From Arthrobacter sp. SLBN-83 (lineage in GTDB: Bacteria > Actinomycetota > Actinomycetes > Actinomycetales > Micrococcaceae), in contig NZ_VFMX01000001.1 in assembly GCF_006715285.1 (NCBI RefSeq), forward strand, positions 2,108,001 to 2,172,000: a stretch of 64,000 bases of DNA, in the 5' to 3' direction. This document shows positions 50,831 to 59,593 of the stretch, piece after piece; positions within the stretch are counted from its first letter, which is position 1; every line of letters starts with the position of its first letter. Both the position numbers and the translations under genes were made by a program. Under the pieces are notes generated by a model, which was not told where the DNA came from, searched no databases, and saw nothing but the letters and a program-made list of their open reading frames with translations.

Positions 50831-52629
50831 TGAGCGAGCGTGTGAAGGTAAAAAAGAAGCAATCCGCCCCTGTCGCCGAGGCGAAGGCCCAGGCCGCCCT
50901 CCCGGCGCTGGGACTCAAGGGCATGCTCCGGTGGGCCTGGACCCAGCTGACCAGCATGCGCACCGCGCTGTTCCTCCTGCTGCTCCTCGCCGTCGCCGCC
51001 GTTCCCGGGTCGCTGTTCCCGCAGCGCCCGGCCAACCCGGCCACGGTGACGCAGTACATCAAGGACCACCCGGAGTACGGCAAGCTGCTGGACTCCCTGC
51101 AGCTGTACGACGTCTACTCCTCCGTGTGGTTCTCGGCGATCTACCTGCTGCTGTTCATCTCACTGATCGGCTGCGTGGTGCCGCGCGCCATCGCCCATTA
51201 CAAGGCCATGCGCTCCCAGCCGCCGCGTACTCCGCAGCGCCTGTCCCGGCTGCCGGAATACGGCACCATGGTGATTCCCTCCGGCGCCGGCATCCCGGCG
51301 TCGGACGCCATCAACGGTGCCGCGGGGCTGCTGCGCAAGCGCGGCTACCGGGTTGAGGTGCGGGATGCCGACGGCGCCCTGCCGTCCCTGGGTGCCGAGC
51401 GCGGCTTCCTGAAAGAAGTGGGCAACCTGGTGTTCCACACCTCGCTCATCGGCGTGCTGGTGTCCGTGGCCGCCGGCGGCCTGTTCGGCTACAGCGGCCA
51501 GCGCATCCTGGTGGAAGGCGACACCTTCGTGAACACCCTGGTGGGCTACGACCAGTTCAACCCGGGCACCAACTTCCAGTCCAGCCAGCTGCAGCCGTAC
51601 TCCCTCCAGCTGGACAAGTTCAACATCACCTTTGACCGTGAGTCCAAGGGCAAGTTCGGCCAGCCCATCGACTTCGCCGCCACCGTCACCACCAAGGAAA
51701 ACCCGGACGCGCCGCCCAAGCAGGAAATACTGAAGGTCAACGATCCCGTCAGCCTGGGCGGCACCAGCATCTACCTCACCGGCAACGGCTACGCACCGGT
51801 GGTGACCATCCGGGACGGGGCCGGAAACGTGGCCATGCAGGGGCCGGTGGTGGCCAAGCTGCAGGGCCAGAACTACTACTCCTCCGTGGTGATCAAGGTT
51901 CCGGACGCCCAGCCGGACCAGCTGGGATTCGTGGGCTTCTTCCTCCCCACCGCGTTCGTCAATGACAAGAACGTGTCCTTCAGCGCCGACCCCGAACTGT
52001 TCAACCCGCAGCTGACCCTGAACTCGTACTATGGCGACCTGGGCCTGAACAAGGGTGCGCCGCAGAACGTCTTCGAATTGGACGTCAAGAACCTCACCCC
52101 GCTCAACGCCAGGAACCTGGCGGCTGGCGGCATCACGCTGGCCCCCGGCTCCACCTACACCCTGCCCGACGGCAAGGGCAGCATCAGCTTCGACGGCGTG
52201 AAGCGCTACATCGGCGTGGACATCCACCACAACCCCGGACAAGCCTCCGCCCTGGTGTTCGCCCTGCTGGCCGTGGCCGGGCTGATCCTCTCGCTCTACG
52301 TCAACCGTCGCCGCGTCTGGGTGCGCACCGGTACTGCCGCAGACGGCCGCACCATGGTGGAATACGGTCTCCTGGCCCGCGGCGAGGACCACCGCCTGGC
52401 CGGGGAAGCAGCGGCGCTCCGTAAGCTGTTCACCACGGAGTGGCAGCTGCCTGACGACGCCGACTCCGAAGGCACCGCGTCTGAAGGCACCGCTCCGTCC
52501 CAGCAAACTCCCAGCCGGACAGGCGATAATGTCGCAGGCTCCGTCGATACTGCCGCAGGCTCCACTGAAACTGCCGCCGGCTCCGTCACCACCCCAGCAG
52601 GCCCCACAGGGCCCGAAAAGGACCAGTAA
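50830..52629 (+). CDS. resB: cytochrome c biogenesis protein ResB
   Basis: This 599-residue ResB/Ccs1 protein belongs to system II cytochrome c maturation. Three predicted N-terminal spans (about 38-58, 95-115, 190-215) precede a large extracytoplasmic domain. A final span at about residue 475-497, preceded by DIHHNPGQ with conserved histidines, leads to a cytoplasmic tail. The last 55 residues are Ala/Ser/Thr/Gly-rich repeats without clear function. With CcsB it moves haem across the membrane and ligates it to apocytochrome. The ATG overlaps the ccdA stop. Confidence 0.95.
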   Translation: MSERVKVKKKQSAPVAEAKAQAALPALGLKGMLRWAWTQLTSMRTALFLLLLLAVAAVPGSLFPQRPANPATVTQYIKDHPEYGKLLDSLQLYDVYSSVWFSAIYLLLFISLIGCVVPRAIAHYKAMRSQPPRTPQRLSRLPEYGTMVIPSGAGIPASDAINGAAGLLRKRGYRVEVRDADGALPSLGAERGFLKEVGNLVFHTSLIGVLVSVAAGGLFGYSGQRILVEGDTFVNTLVGYDQFNPGTNFQSSQLQPYSLQLDKFNITFDRESKGKFGQPIDFAATVTTKENPDAPPKQEILKVNDPVSLGGTSIYLTGNGYAPVVTIRDGAGNVAMQGPVVAKLQGQNYYSSVVIKVPDAQPDQLGFVGFFLPTAFVNDKNVSFSADPELFNPQLTLNSYYGDLGLNKGAPQNVFELDVKNLTPLNARNLAAGGITLAPGSTYTLPDGKGSISFDGVKRYIGVDIHHNPGQASALVFALLAVAGLILSLYVNRRRVWVRTGTAADGRTMVEYGLLARGEDHRLAGEAAALRKLFTTEWQLPDDADSEGTASEGTAPSQQTPSRTGDNVAGSVDTAAGSTETAAGSVTTPAGPTGPEKDQ

Positions 52630-53714
52630 TGCCATTTGGAATCAACGAAACCATGGGCCAGTACAGCGAACTCTTCATGCTGTTGGCGGCGGGTACCTAC
52701 ACGGTGGCCTTCATCGCCTTCGCCTGGGACCTGGCCAAGAGCAGCAAGGCACTGCGGGCGGTTGACGCCAAGGCCGCCCAGGCCGGGACAACCGCCAAGG
52801 TTCCCGTAGCCGCAGGAGTGGGTGCAGGCTCTGCCGGGGGCCGCCTGGACGGGCCCGCCGACCGCGCCGAGCGCCCGTCGTCGTCCGCCAAGGCCGGCGG
52901 TGCGGGAACCGGCGGTGTGGTAACGGCCGACGGCGACATGAAGTACGCCACGGAGCGCCGGGTTCCGGCCCGGGTCGCCGTAGCCCTGACCATCCTCGCC
53001 GCCGTCATCCACGGCGCCGGCGTGGTCACCCGCGCGCTGGGCGCGGGCCGCGTGCCGTGGGGCAACATGTACGAATTCCTCACCACCGGCGCCTTCCTGG
53101 TGGCGGCGGTGTTCCTGCTCTCGCTGATCCGCCGCGACCTCCGCTTCCTGGGCACCTTTGTGGTGGGCCTGGTCATCATCATGATGGTGGCGGCTTCGGT
53201 GGCCTTCTGGACCCCCGTGGGCCACTTGGTTCCCGCCCTGCAGAGCTACTGGCTGGTCATCCACGTTTCCATCGCGGTGCTTTCCTCGGCCCTGTTCACC
53301 CTGACCTTCGCCATGTCCGCCCTGCAGCTGGTGCAGTCCCACCGGCAGAAGACCGTGGCCACCGACGGCAAGGACAAGCTCGGTTTCATGCGTCTGGTGC
53401 CCTCCGCCCTGAGCCTGGAAAACCTGTCCTACCGCATCAACGCCATCGCCTTCATCGGCTGGACCTTCACTCTGATGTTCGGTGCCATCTGGGCCGAGAA
53501 GGCCTGGGGCCGGTTCTGGGGCTGGGATACCAAGGAAGTGTGGACGTTCGTTATCTGGGTTGTCTACGCCGGCTACCTGCACGCCCGTGCCACCCGTGGC
53601 TGGACCGGAACCCGCGCCGCATGGCTGTCGATCGTGGGCTACCTCTGCGTGATCTTCAACTTCACCATCGTGAACACGTTGTTCAACGGGCTCCACTCCT
53701 ACTCCGGCCTCTAG
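52629..53714 (+). CDS. ccsB: cytochrome c biogenesis protein CcsB/ResC
   Basis: This 361-residue haem-handling membrane protein has eight or so predicted spans. The tryptophan-rich haem-binding motif reads AWGRFWGWDTKEVWTFVIW, with flanking conserved histidines and WGNMYEF earlier in the chain. A Gly/Ala-rich cytoplasmic loop of about 70 residues separates the first span from the rest. It forms the cytochrome c synthetase with ResB. The ATG overlaps the resB stop (TAATG). It is the last gene of the maturation operon, in the same order as Rv0525-Rv0529. Confidence 0.95.
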   Translation: MPFGINETMGQYSELFMLLAAGTYTVAFIAFAWDLAKSSKALRAVDAKAAQAGTTAKVPVAAGVGAGSAGGRLDGPADRAERPSSSAKAGGAGTGGVVTADGDMKYATERRVPARVAVALTILAAVIHGAGVVTRALGAGRVPWGNMYEFLTTGAFLVAAVFLLSLIRRDLRFLGTFVVGLVIIMMVAASVAFWTPVGHLVPALQSYWLVIHVSIAVLSSALFTLTFAMSALQLVQSHRQKTVATDGKDKLGFMRLVPSALSLENLSYRINAIAFIGWTFTLMFGAIWAEKAWGRFWGWDTKEVWTFVIWVVYAGYLHARATRGWTGTRAAWLSIVGYLCVIFNFTIVNTLFNGLHSYSGL

Positions 53715-53900
53715 ACTGCGCTTTTTGCCGGCCGGTTTTTCGGGCCTTAAGACCTGACTTCGGCTGCCAAGCGGCAATTGAGCGCCATATCGCCATTCGA
53801 TGTAGCAACAGGGGTGTTCCCGGGTCCCGCAGAATGCTAATTTGGTGACTGTTCACTGTGATGAAGCTTGCATGTGGACCACCAGCCTTCCGAGGTAACC

Positions 53901-56105
53901 ATGAGCTACGCCCTCGCCGTAGACGTCGGGACGAGTTTCACGGCAGCCGCCGTTGTTCGCTTTCACCAGGGTGCTTCCCCTGTGCCCGAGTGTCTGCCCC
54001 TGGGCGCCCGCGGAGCATCCGTGCCCTCCGTGGTGTACTACCCGGAGGAAGGCGCCGTCCTGGTGGGCGAGGCCGCCGAACGCCGCGGGCTGGATACGCC
54101 GGAGCGGGTGGTCCGTGAGTTTAAACGCCGGATTGGCGACGACGTCCCCATCATCCTGGGCACCCTGGCGCTGCAGCCTGAGGAAGTCTTCGCCACGATG
54201 GCCCGGTGGGTGGCCGACCGCGCTGCCGAGCGCGAGGGGGGCCCGGCGTCGGCCTTCTTCCTGACCCACCCCGCCGCCTGGGGCAGCCACCGCCTGTCCG
54301 TGGTCCGGGATGCCCTAGCTGCCCGCGGCTTGGAAAACGTCACCCTCCTTCCCGAACCGGAGGCCGCCGCCCTGCACTACGCATCTCAGGTACGGGTGGA
54401 GGAAGGCAGCACCATCGCCGTCTACGACCTCGGCGGCGGCACCTTCGATACCGCTGTCCTGCGGAAGTCCGGCAGCAGCCGCTTTGAGCTCGTGGGACGA
54501 CCCGAGGGCATCGAAGACCTGGGCGGCGCCGATTTTGACGCTGCCGTCTTCCGCTACGTCGCCGGCCACAGCGGGAACGCGCTGGACCACCTCGACCCCG
54601 CCGATCCCGCAGTCCTCGGCGCACTGACCCGGCTCCGGCGCGAATGCGTGGAGGCCAAGGAAGCCCTCTCCGCTGACAGCGAGGCAAACATTCCCGTGCT
54701 CCTGCCCGGCGTCCAGCAGCAGGTCCGCCTGGTGCGTTCCGAGTTCGAAGCGCTGATCGAAGAGCCGGTGCGGGAAACGGTAGAGGCACTGGAACACTCC
54801 CTGGCCCAGCTCCACCTTGAGCCGGAAGACCTGTCCACGGTGCTGCTGATTGGGGGTTCGTCGCGCATCCCCCTGGTGGCACAGCTGGTATCCGAACAGT
54901 TGGGCCGGCCCATCGCGGTGGACGCCGACCCCAAGTCCTCCATCTGCCTGGGGGCAGCAGTGGCGGCACTCCTGTCCCACACCGCTGCAGCAGAGGCTGC
55001 GGCGCTGGCGGAAGCTGGCGCGGCCGAAGCTGATTCGGCACCAAGCGGATCCGCATTAACCGGAGCAGCATCAACCGGAGCCTCATCAGCCGCAGCGGCA
55101 GCTGGTGAGGCGGGTGCCGCCGTCGCGTCCTCCGACGCGCCGCCCGGACCGGACAGTTCGGGCCGGCCCAGCTGGTCGCGCAAATATTCGACGGCGGGAG
55201 GAGCCATCGCCGGGCCCTCCCGCAGTGCGCTGCACGGGAAAGGGGGCGCGCACGCCCCGAAACCCACAGTCCGGGTCACGGCTGTGGCCGCGGCCGCCGC
55301 TGTCCTTACGGTCCTCACCGCCACTGCCGCCCAAAGTCCGGACGGCTTCGGGAACCTGACAGCGATGTTCGTGCCGCAGGCCGGGGCCAGCACCACAGGC
55401 GGTTCCACCGGGGCAGGGGCGACGGAAGCGCCTGGTCCAGGGGCAGCAGCAGCGGCAGCCGTTCCCCAGCCGCTTGCGGGCATCGAAGCCAGCGCCAGGA
55501 AGCCGCTCACCGGGGAGTCCGCACCCGCAGCCTCCGCCCCGCCCACCGGCAAGCAGGCCACAGGCGGAGAGTTGACCGCGGCCGGCGGTGCGACGGCCGG
55601 CGGACCTGCCGCGGGCGCTCCCGGGAATCCGCCGTCCGGTTCCGGCACCGGGATCATTCCGGATTCCCTGACCGGGGCTGTTTCAAGCCCCACCGACACT
55701 CCCCAGCCCCTCCCGACGAGTCCTGCACCAACCAGCCCCGTGCCGACCGCCACCACTGCGCCCGGGACCACAACGTCCCCAACCACATCCCCTGCCCCGT
55801 CACCATCCGGCACCTCATCGCCCGGCACCTCATCGCCCGGGGTAACGATCAGTCCCACCCCTAATTCCGGACCGGCTCCCACGGACACGGGCACCGTTGG
55901 ACCCACCAGCGGGAGCCCGTCTCCAACCATGACGCCTACAACAATGGCCGCCTCCGGCCCCACGGGTGATCCGCTCGTCACACCCACGGCAACTGAATTG
56001 ACGCCCACGCCGGCCGTTGCGCCTCCACCCACGCCTGAGGAGTCCACCACTGCCGCCACTGACACTGCCGTCGCAACGGCCACGACCACAACCCCGGCGG
56101 CCTGA
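53901..56105 (+). CDS. membrane-anchored Hsp70-like protein with Pro/Thr-rich exterior tail
   Basis: This is a 734-residue protein. Residues 1-360 are an Hsp70-type ATPase domain with phosphate-1 motif LAVDVGTSFTAAAV, phosphate-2 motif YDLGGGTFDTAVL, connect segment LPEPEAAALHYA and adenosine motif LLIGGSSRIPLVA. There is no peptide-binding domain; an Ala/Ser-rich linker (about 365-455) leads to one hydrophobic segment (about 457-480). The last 250 residues are almost only Pro, Thr, Ser, Ala and Gly, as in cell-wall-spanning stalks. The ATPase is probably cytoplasmic and the tail outside, suggesting an envelope sensor or a chaperone tethered to the membrane. GAGG precedes the ATG. The LuxR gene follows one base after its stop. 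Confidence 0.88.
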   Translation: MSYALAVDVGTSFTAAAVVRFHQGASPVPECLPLGARGASVPSVVYYPEEGAVLVGEAAERRGLDTPERVVREFKRRIGDDVPIILGTLALQPEEVFATMARWVADRAAEREGGPASAFFLTHPAAWGSHRLSVVRDALAARGLENVTLLPEPEAAALHYASQVRVEEGSTIAVYDLGGGTFDTAVLRKSGSSRFELVGRPEGIEDLGGADFDAAVFRYVAGHSGNALDHLDPADPAVLGALTRLRRECVEAKEALSADSEANIPVLLPGVQQQVRLVRSEFEALIEEPVRETVEALEHSLAQLHLEPEDLSTVLLIGGSSRIPLVAQLVSEQLGRPIAVDADPKSSICLGAAVAALLSHTAAAEAAALAEAGAAEADSAPSGSALTGAASTGASSAAAAAGEAGAAVASSDAPPGPDSSGRPSWSRKYSTAGGAIAGPSRSALHGKGGAHAPKPTVRVTAVAAAAAVLTVLTATAAQSPDGFGNLTAMFVPQAGASTTGGSTGAGATEAPGPGAAAAAAVPQPLAGIEASARKPLTGESAPAASAPPTGKQATGGELTAAGGATAGGPAAGAPGNPPSGSGTGIIPDSLTGAVSSPTDTPQPLPTSPAPTSPVPTATTAPGTTTSPTTSPAPSPSGTSSPGTSSPGVTISPTPNSGPAPTDTGTVGPTSGSPSPTMTPTTMAASGPTGDPLVTPTATELTPTPAVAPPPTPEESTTAATDTAVATATTTTPAA

Positions 56106-56106
56106 G

Positions 56107-58188
56107 ATGGACGCGCACCTGCAGCGGGCCGAACGCCCCGTACCACTGCACACTTCCCCGGACCACCAGGGGCAGCCGCCCCACGCGGCCGAGCTGATGG
56201 CCAAGCAGTTGAAAGGTGCCAACGGAGCCGTACGTGAGCTGCTGCTGGCACTCTCGGTGGGATTCGCCCTGCCCGGACCACTCCCGGCCGACCTCCAGCG
56301 CAAATTCATCAACGGCACGGTCGAGGACCTGGATTCCCTGGTGGACCGGGCAGAGGCCGCGGGCCTGCTGAGGCCGGACGGCACAGTGGTGGGAACCGCC
56401 CAGCACGCCCTGCTGACCGCCACGCCAACCGCCAAGGTGCACGCGCTCCAGCGGGAGCTCGTGACTGTCTTCGCGTCCACCGGGCAACCGCTTGGCAACC
56501 TTGCGCGCGAACTCGCCAGGGGCGGACTTGCCGATTCCAGGGTTGCAGCGGAACTTGAGCAAGCGGCCGACGCTGCGCTGGAAAACGACCCCAGGCTCGC
56601 CTTCCAGCTCTATGAGGAAGCGCTCCTTGCCGGTGCCGACCCGCTGGCCACCGCGGCCCGGCGCGCCCAGGCCGCAGCCGGAGACGGGGAACTGGACACT
56701 GCCGCCCGCATCATCGACGCCCTACTGGTCAGCGCGGAACCGCCGGACGTGCGCCGGGGCGCGGACGTGGCTGCCTCCGTGTGGGCGCAGCGGGGAATGC
56801 TGGCCCGTGCGGCCGACGTCTACAGCTGGTTGGGACCGGGCCGAGTAGGCGCTTCGGCGCCCCTTGCCGCCGTCGCCATGATCGGTGCGGGAGACCGGGC
56901 AGGTGCCGAAGCCTTTTTCCAGCCCGACGCCCCGGCGTCGTCCCCAACACTCCTTGCGGCTGCCCTGGTGCAGACCGGCCAGGGAGTCCTTGCGTCACTG
57001 GGCGAGAAGCCGCAGCAGGGCATTTCCATCCTGATCCATGCTTCGGACATGTTGAACTCGGCGGGCATGGCCCTTCCGCTGCCGGAGACACCTGCCGCCC
57101 TGGCAGCACTCCTGGCCTTGCACAGCGGCGAGCCGCACCTTGCGGAAACAGTCTGCCGGGCCGCGGTGGCGGCCGGTCAAGGCGGCAACGCCGCGCAGCC
57201 CAGGCTTTTGCTGCTCCAGGCCTGGGCAGCCATGATGCAGGACAAACTCGAGGACGCCCGATTTGCCGCCGCGGAAGCCGCCAAAGCCAACCACTGGCCG
57301 CTGGTCCCGCGCGACGAGTTCATGTCCGCCGCGCTGGAGGTGGGACTTGCCCGCCGTAACGGCGACGTGCCGGAGCTCCTCAGGGCCTGGGAGCGGGCTC
57401 GGGAGGCAATGCTGCACACGTCCGTGGACCTCTACAACCTCCTGCCGTGGGGGGAGCTGCTGATTGCCGCTGCCCGACTGCGCGAGACGCGCCGCGTAGC
57501 GCAGTACCTGGAAGACGCATGGAAACTGCTGGGGCGCCTGGGCGGACCTGCACTGTGGGCCGTTCCCCTGCACTGGGCTGCCGTCCAGGCGGCGCTGCTC
57601 AATGAGAGCCCCGCCGATCTTGCCCCCCATGCCACCGCCCTGGCAAGGGCCTCTGCCCACAGCCAGCTGGCCGCCGTCCTGGCGACGGCGGGCAAAGCCT
57701 GGGTGTCGGTGCTGGCCGGCCGGTTCCGTACTCCTGAAGTGGAGGGCGCGGCGCGGCTGCTGGGCGCTGTGGGAATGCCGTGGGAGGGTGCCAGGCTGGC
57801 CGGACATGCTGCCGCGCGGGCCGAGGAACGGCGGGACATGATGCGCCTGCTCTCCTGCGCCCGGGACCTGCACCCGCAGGGCAGCCCGGGCGCATCCGGG
57901 GCCGCCGACGTGCAGCCGGGCAGCGGTGCCGACGGCGGGGGCAAAGGGGCCCAGCCGGACGCATCCGGCTTGAGCGAGCGCGAAAAGGAAGTTGCCAGGC
58001 TGGTGCTGGAGGGCAAGACCTACCGGGAAATCGGCGAGGCCATCTACATTTCGCCCAGGACTGCCGAGCACCACATCGCCAGGATCAGGCGCCGGCTCGG
58101 CGCGGAAAACCGTTCAGACCTGCTGGCCCGCCTGCGCCTGGCACTCGGCGTGGACAGTTCCCAGCAGCTGAATCCGCAGCAGGAATGA
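56107..58188 (+). CDS. large LuxR-family transcriptional regulator
   Basis: This 693-residue regulator has a C-terminal LuxR/NarL helix-turn-helix at about residues 622-680 (LSEREKEVARLVLEGKTYREIGEAIYISPRTAEHHI). The preceding 550 residues are alpha-helical with tetratricopeptide-like repeats. There is no receiver domain and no Walker A motif, so it is neither a response regulator nor a MalT/LAL ATPase. It starts one base after the Hsp70-like stop, so the two are co-produced. It probably controls the iniB-like operon just downstream, where CCCCTAG/CTAGGGG motifs lie. How it is switched is unknown; the helical array may dock on the Hsp70-like partner. Confidence 0.9.
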   Translation: MDAHLQRAERPVPLHTSPDHQGQPPHAAELMAKQLKGANGAVRELLLALSVGFALPGPLPADLQRKFINGTVEDLDSLVDRAEAAGLLRPDGTVVGTAQHALLTATPTAKVHALQRELVTVFASTGQPLGNLARELARGGLADSRVAAELEQAADAALENDPRLAFQLYEEALLAGADPLATAARRAQAAAGDGELDTAARIIDALLVSAEPPDVRRGADVAASVWAQRGMLARAADVYSWLGPGRVGASAPLAAVAMIGAGDRAGAEAFFQPDAPASSPTLLAAALVQTGQGVLASLGEKPQQGISILIHASDMLNSAGMALPLPETPAALAALLALHSGEPHLAETVCRAAVAAGQGGNAAQPRLLLLQAWAAMMQDKLEDARFAAAEAAKANHWPLVPRDEFMSAALEVGLARRNGDVPELLRAWERAREAMLHTSVDLYNLLPWGELLIAAARLRETRRVAQYLEDAWKLLGRLGGPALWAVPLHWAAVQAALLNESPADLAPHATALARASAHSQLAAVLATAGKAWVSVLAGRFRTPEVEGAARLLGAVGMPWEGARLAGHAAARAEERRDMMRLLSCARDLHPQGSPGASGAADVQPGSGADGGGKGAQPDASGLSEREKEVARLVLEGKTYREIGEAIYISPRTAEHHIARIRRRLGAENRSDLLARLRLALGVDSSQQLNPQQE

Positions 58189-58189
58189 A

Positions 58190-58296
58190 CCCCTAACACC
58201 CCTAGGCGCGCCGGGTCCGTTGCCCCGGAACGGCGGCCGCTGCTAGGGGGAAACCGCCCGATGCCCTTCCCCGGCAGCGAACCTAGGTTTGAGACA
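58190..58296 (+). promoter_or_regulatory. CCCCTAG/CTAGGGG motif cluster and promoter before the iniB-like gene
   Basis: CCCCTAA (58190-58196) and CCCCTAGG (58199-58206) are followed in inverted orientation by CTAGGGGG (58243-58250), then the palindrome ACCTAGGT (58281-58288). TAGGTT inside the last is a plausible -10 hexamer. Short inverted sites like these suit NarL/LuxR-type DNA binding by the regulator encoded immediately upstream. Confidence 0.5.
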
Positions 58297-58352
58297 ACCG
58301 GACACGTTCGCCGGATGATCCGCAACTCAAAGAAGATGTGAGGACCACGCAT

Positions 58353-59468
58353 ATGCCAACACTCGCAAACGACCTTGTTCAGTTCCTGATGCAGCTTTTT
58401 GGCAACCGGGAGGCGGTCCAGGAGTTCCTGGACGACCCCGAGCGGGCATTGGCGGAACACGGCCTGGGCAACGTGTGCTCGGCTGACGTGGACGCCGCAA
58501 TGCCAGTTGTCCTCGACTACGCTCCCATCACCGTCAACGCCTCATCCTTCGACCGCCTGCACAACACCGGCGGAAACAGTGCCTGGTCCGGGCCTGGGGG
58601 GTCTGGGTTCACAGCGTCCGGGCCGGGAGGCACGACGGCGGCGTACGCCGGGAGTGCCGCGGCCATCCACGGTGGGGTGCACAGTCCAGGGCAAGGCGGG
58701 GCGGACTACGACCATGACGACCACGCCCACGCGGTCCAGCAGCTCCACAACGTGGTGAACCACTTCTCCTACACCAGCAACACCACCATGCTCGATCACC
58801 GGGACACCATGACGGACCAGTCCGTCAACCAAAATATCTGGGCGCACGGAGACGTGGAGCAGTGGTTCGACCATGACGCAGTGGTGGCCGCCGGGGACCA
58901 CGCAGTGGCCGGCGGTGACGACGCCAGTGTCAGGGACTCCAACAACATTCGGGATTCCTACAACGCGGACCATTCGACCGATAACTCCACGAACAACTCC
59001 ATCCATGCGGGCGGCGACATCGGCATGGGCAATGAACTGACCGCGATCTCCGGTTCCTTCAACGCCGACGACTCCTTCAACACGGACGTCGGCCTGGATG
59101 TGGACGATTCCTTCAATGACAACTCGAACAACGCGGACTACTCCGACCACTCGGACCACTCCGTCAGCACGGACACGGCCGTGGACGTCCACGACTCGTT
59201 CAACGACAACTCGGACAACTCCACCCACAACTCCGTGGAGGTGGAGGATTCCTTCAACCCGGACAACTCCACCACAACCGCGGTGGACGTCCACGTGGAC
59301 GACTCGTTCCAGGACAATTCGGCCACGAACATCGTGGAGGACAACCTGGTGGTTGCCGACAGCCAGCTCGATTTCGCGGAGGACAATCCGACCCATCCCG
59401 ATGTGGACCTGGACAACCACACCGCCGCCATCGACCATGGGGTGGTTGACGACTCCACCGCGCTGTAA
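58353..59468 (+). CDS. IniB N-terminal domain protein with Asp/Asn/Ser-rich repeats
   Basis: This 371-residue acidic protein has an N-terminal segment (1-60: TLANDLVQFLMQLFGNREAV, DDPERALAEHGL) that matches the IniB N-terminal domain of mycobacteria. A Gly/Ser/Ala patch (70-115) and a long low-complexity region (about 150-350) follow. The latter is built of repeats around DDSFN, DNSxN and TAVDVHDSFND and is rich in Asp, Asn, Ser, His and Val with almost no basic residues. No signal peptide is seen. GAGG lies upstream of the ATG at 58,353. A GTG at 58,338 is an alternative. It precedes two dynamin-like genes, as iniB precedes iniA and iniC in Mycobacterium. Confidence 0.88.
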   Translation: MPTLANDLVQFLMQLFGNREAVQEFLDDPERALAEHGLGNVCSADVDAAMPVVLDYAPITVNASSFDRLHNTGGNSAWSGPGGSGFTASGPGGTTAAYAGSAAAIHGGVHSPGQGGADYDHDDHAHAVQQLHNVVNHFSYTSNTTMLDHRDTMTDQSVNQNIWAHGDVEQWFDHDAVVAAGDHAVAGGDDASVRDSNNIRDSYNADHSTDNSTNNSIHAGGDIGMGNELTAISGSFNADDSFNTDVGLDVDDSFNDNSNNADYSDHSDHSVSTDTAVDVHDSFNDNSDNSTHNSVEVEDSFNPDNSTTTAVDVHVDDSFQDNSATNIVEDNLVVADSQLDFAEDNPTHPDVDLDNHTAAIDHGVVDDSTAL

Positions 59469-59508
59469 CACGCTATTCCAACAACACGCTGTTCGCGGGA
59501 GGCAAACC

Positions 59509-59540
59509 GCCCGGCAGGAGGCATCCACCTCCTGCCGGGC
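59509..59540 (+). terminator. hairpin between iniB-like and first dynamin-like gene
   Basis: GCCCGGCAGGAGG (59509-59521) pairs perfectly with CCTCCTGCCGGGC (59528-59540), loop CATCCA, then TCTTCCGG. It has little T-run, so it may act as a partial terminator that makes iniB-like mRNA more abundant than the downstream part, or as an mRNA stabiliser. Confidence 0.65.
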
Positions 59541-59593
59541 TCTTCCGGTATTACCGGCATTGGCAATTTTCGGGATCGACAGGGGGACACGCT

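Noticed and set aside
58930..59440. GAC/AAC/TCC-rich repetitive DNA
   Set aside because: It is in-frame coding for the Asp/Asn/Ser repeats of the IniB-like protein and not an independent repeat element.
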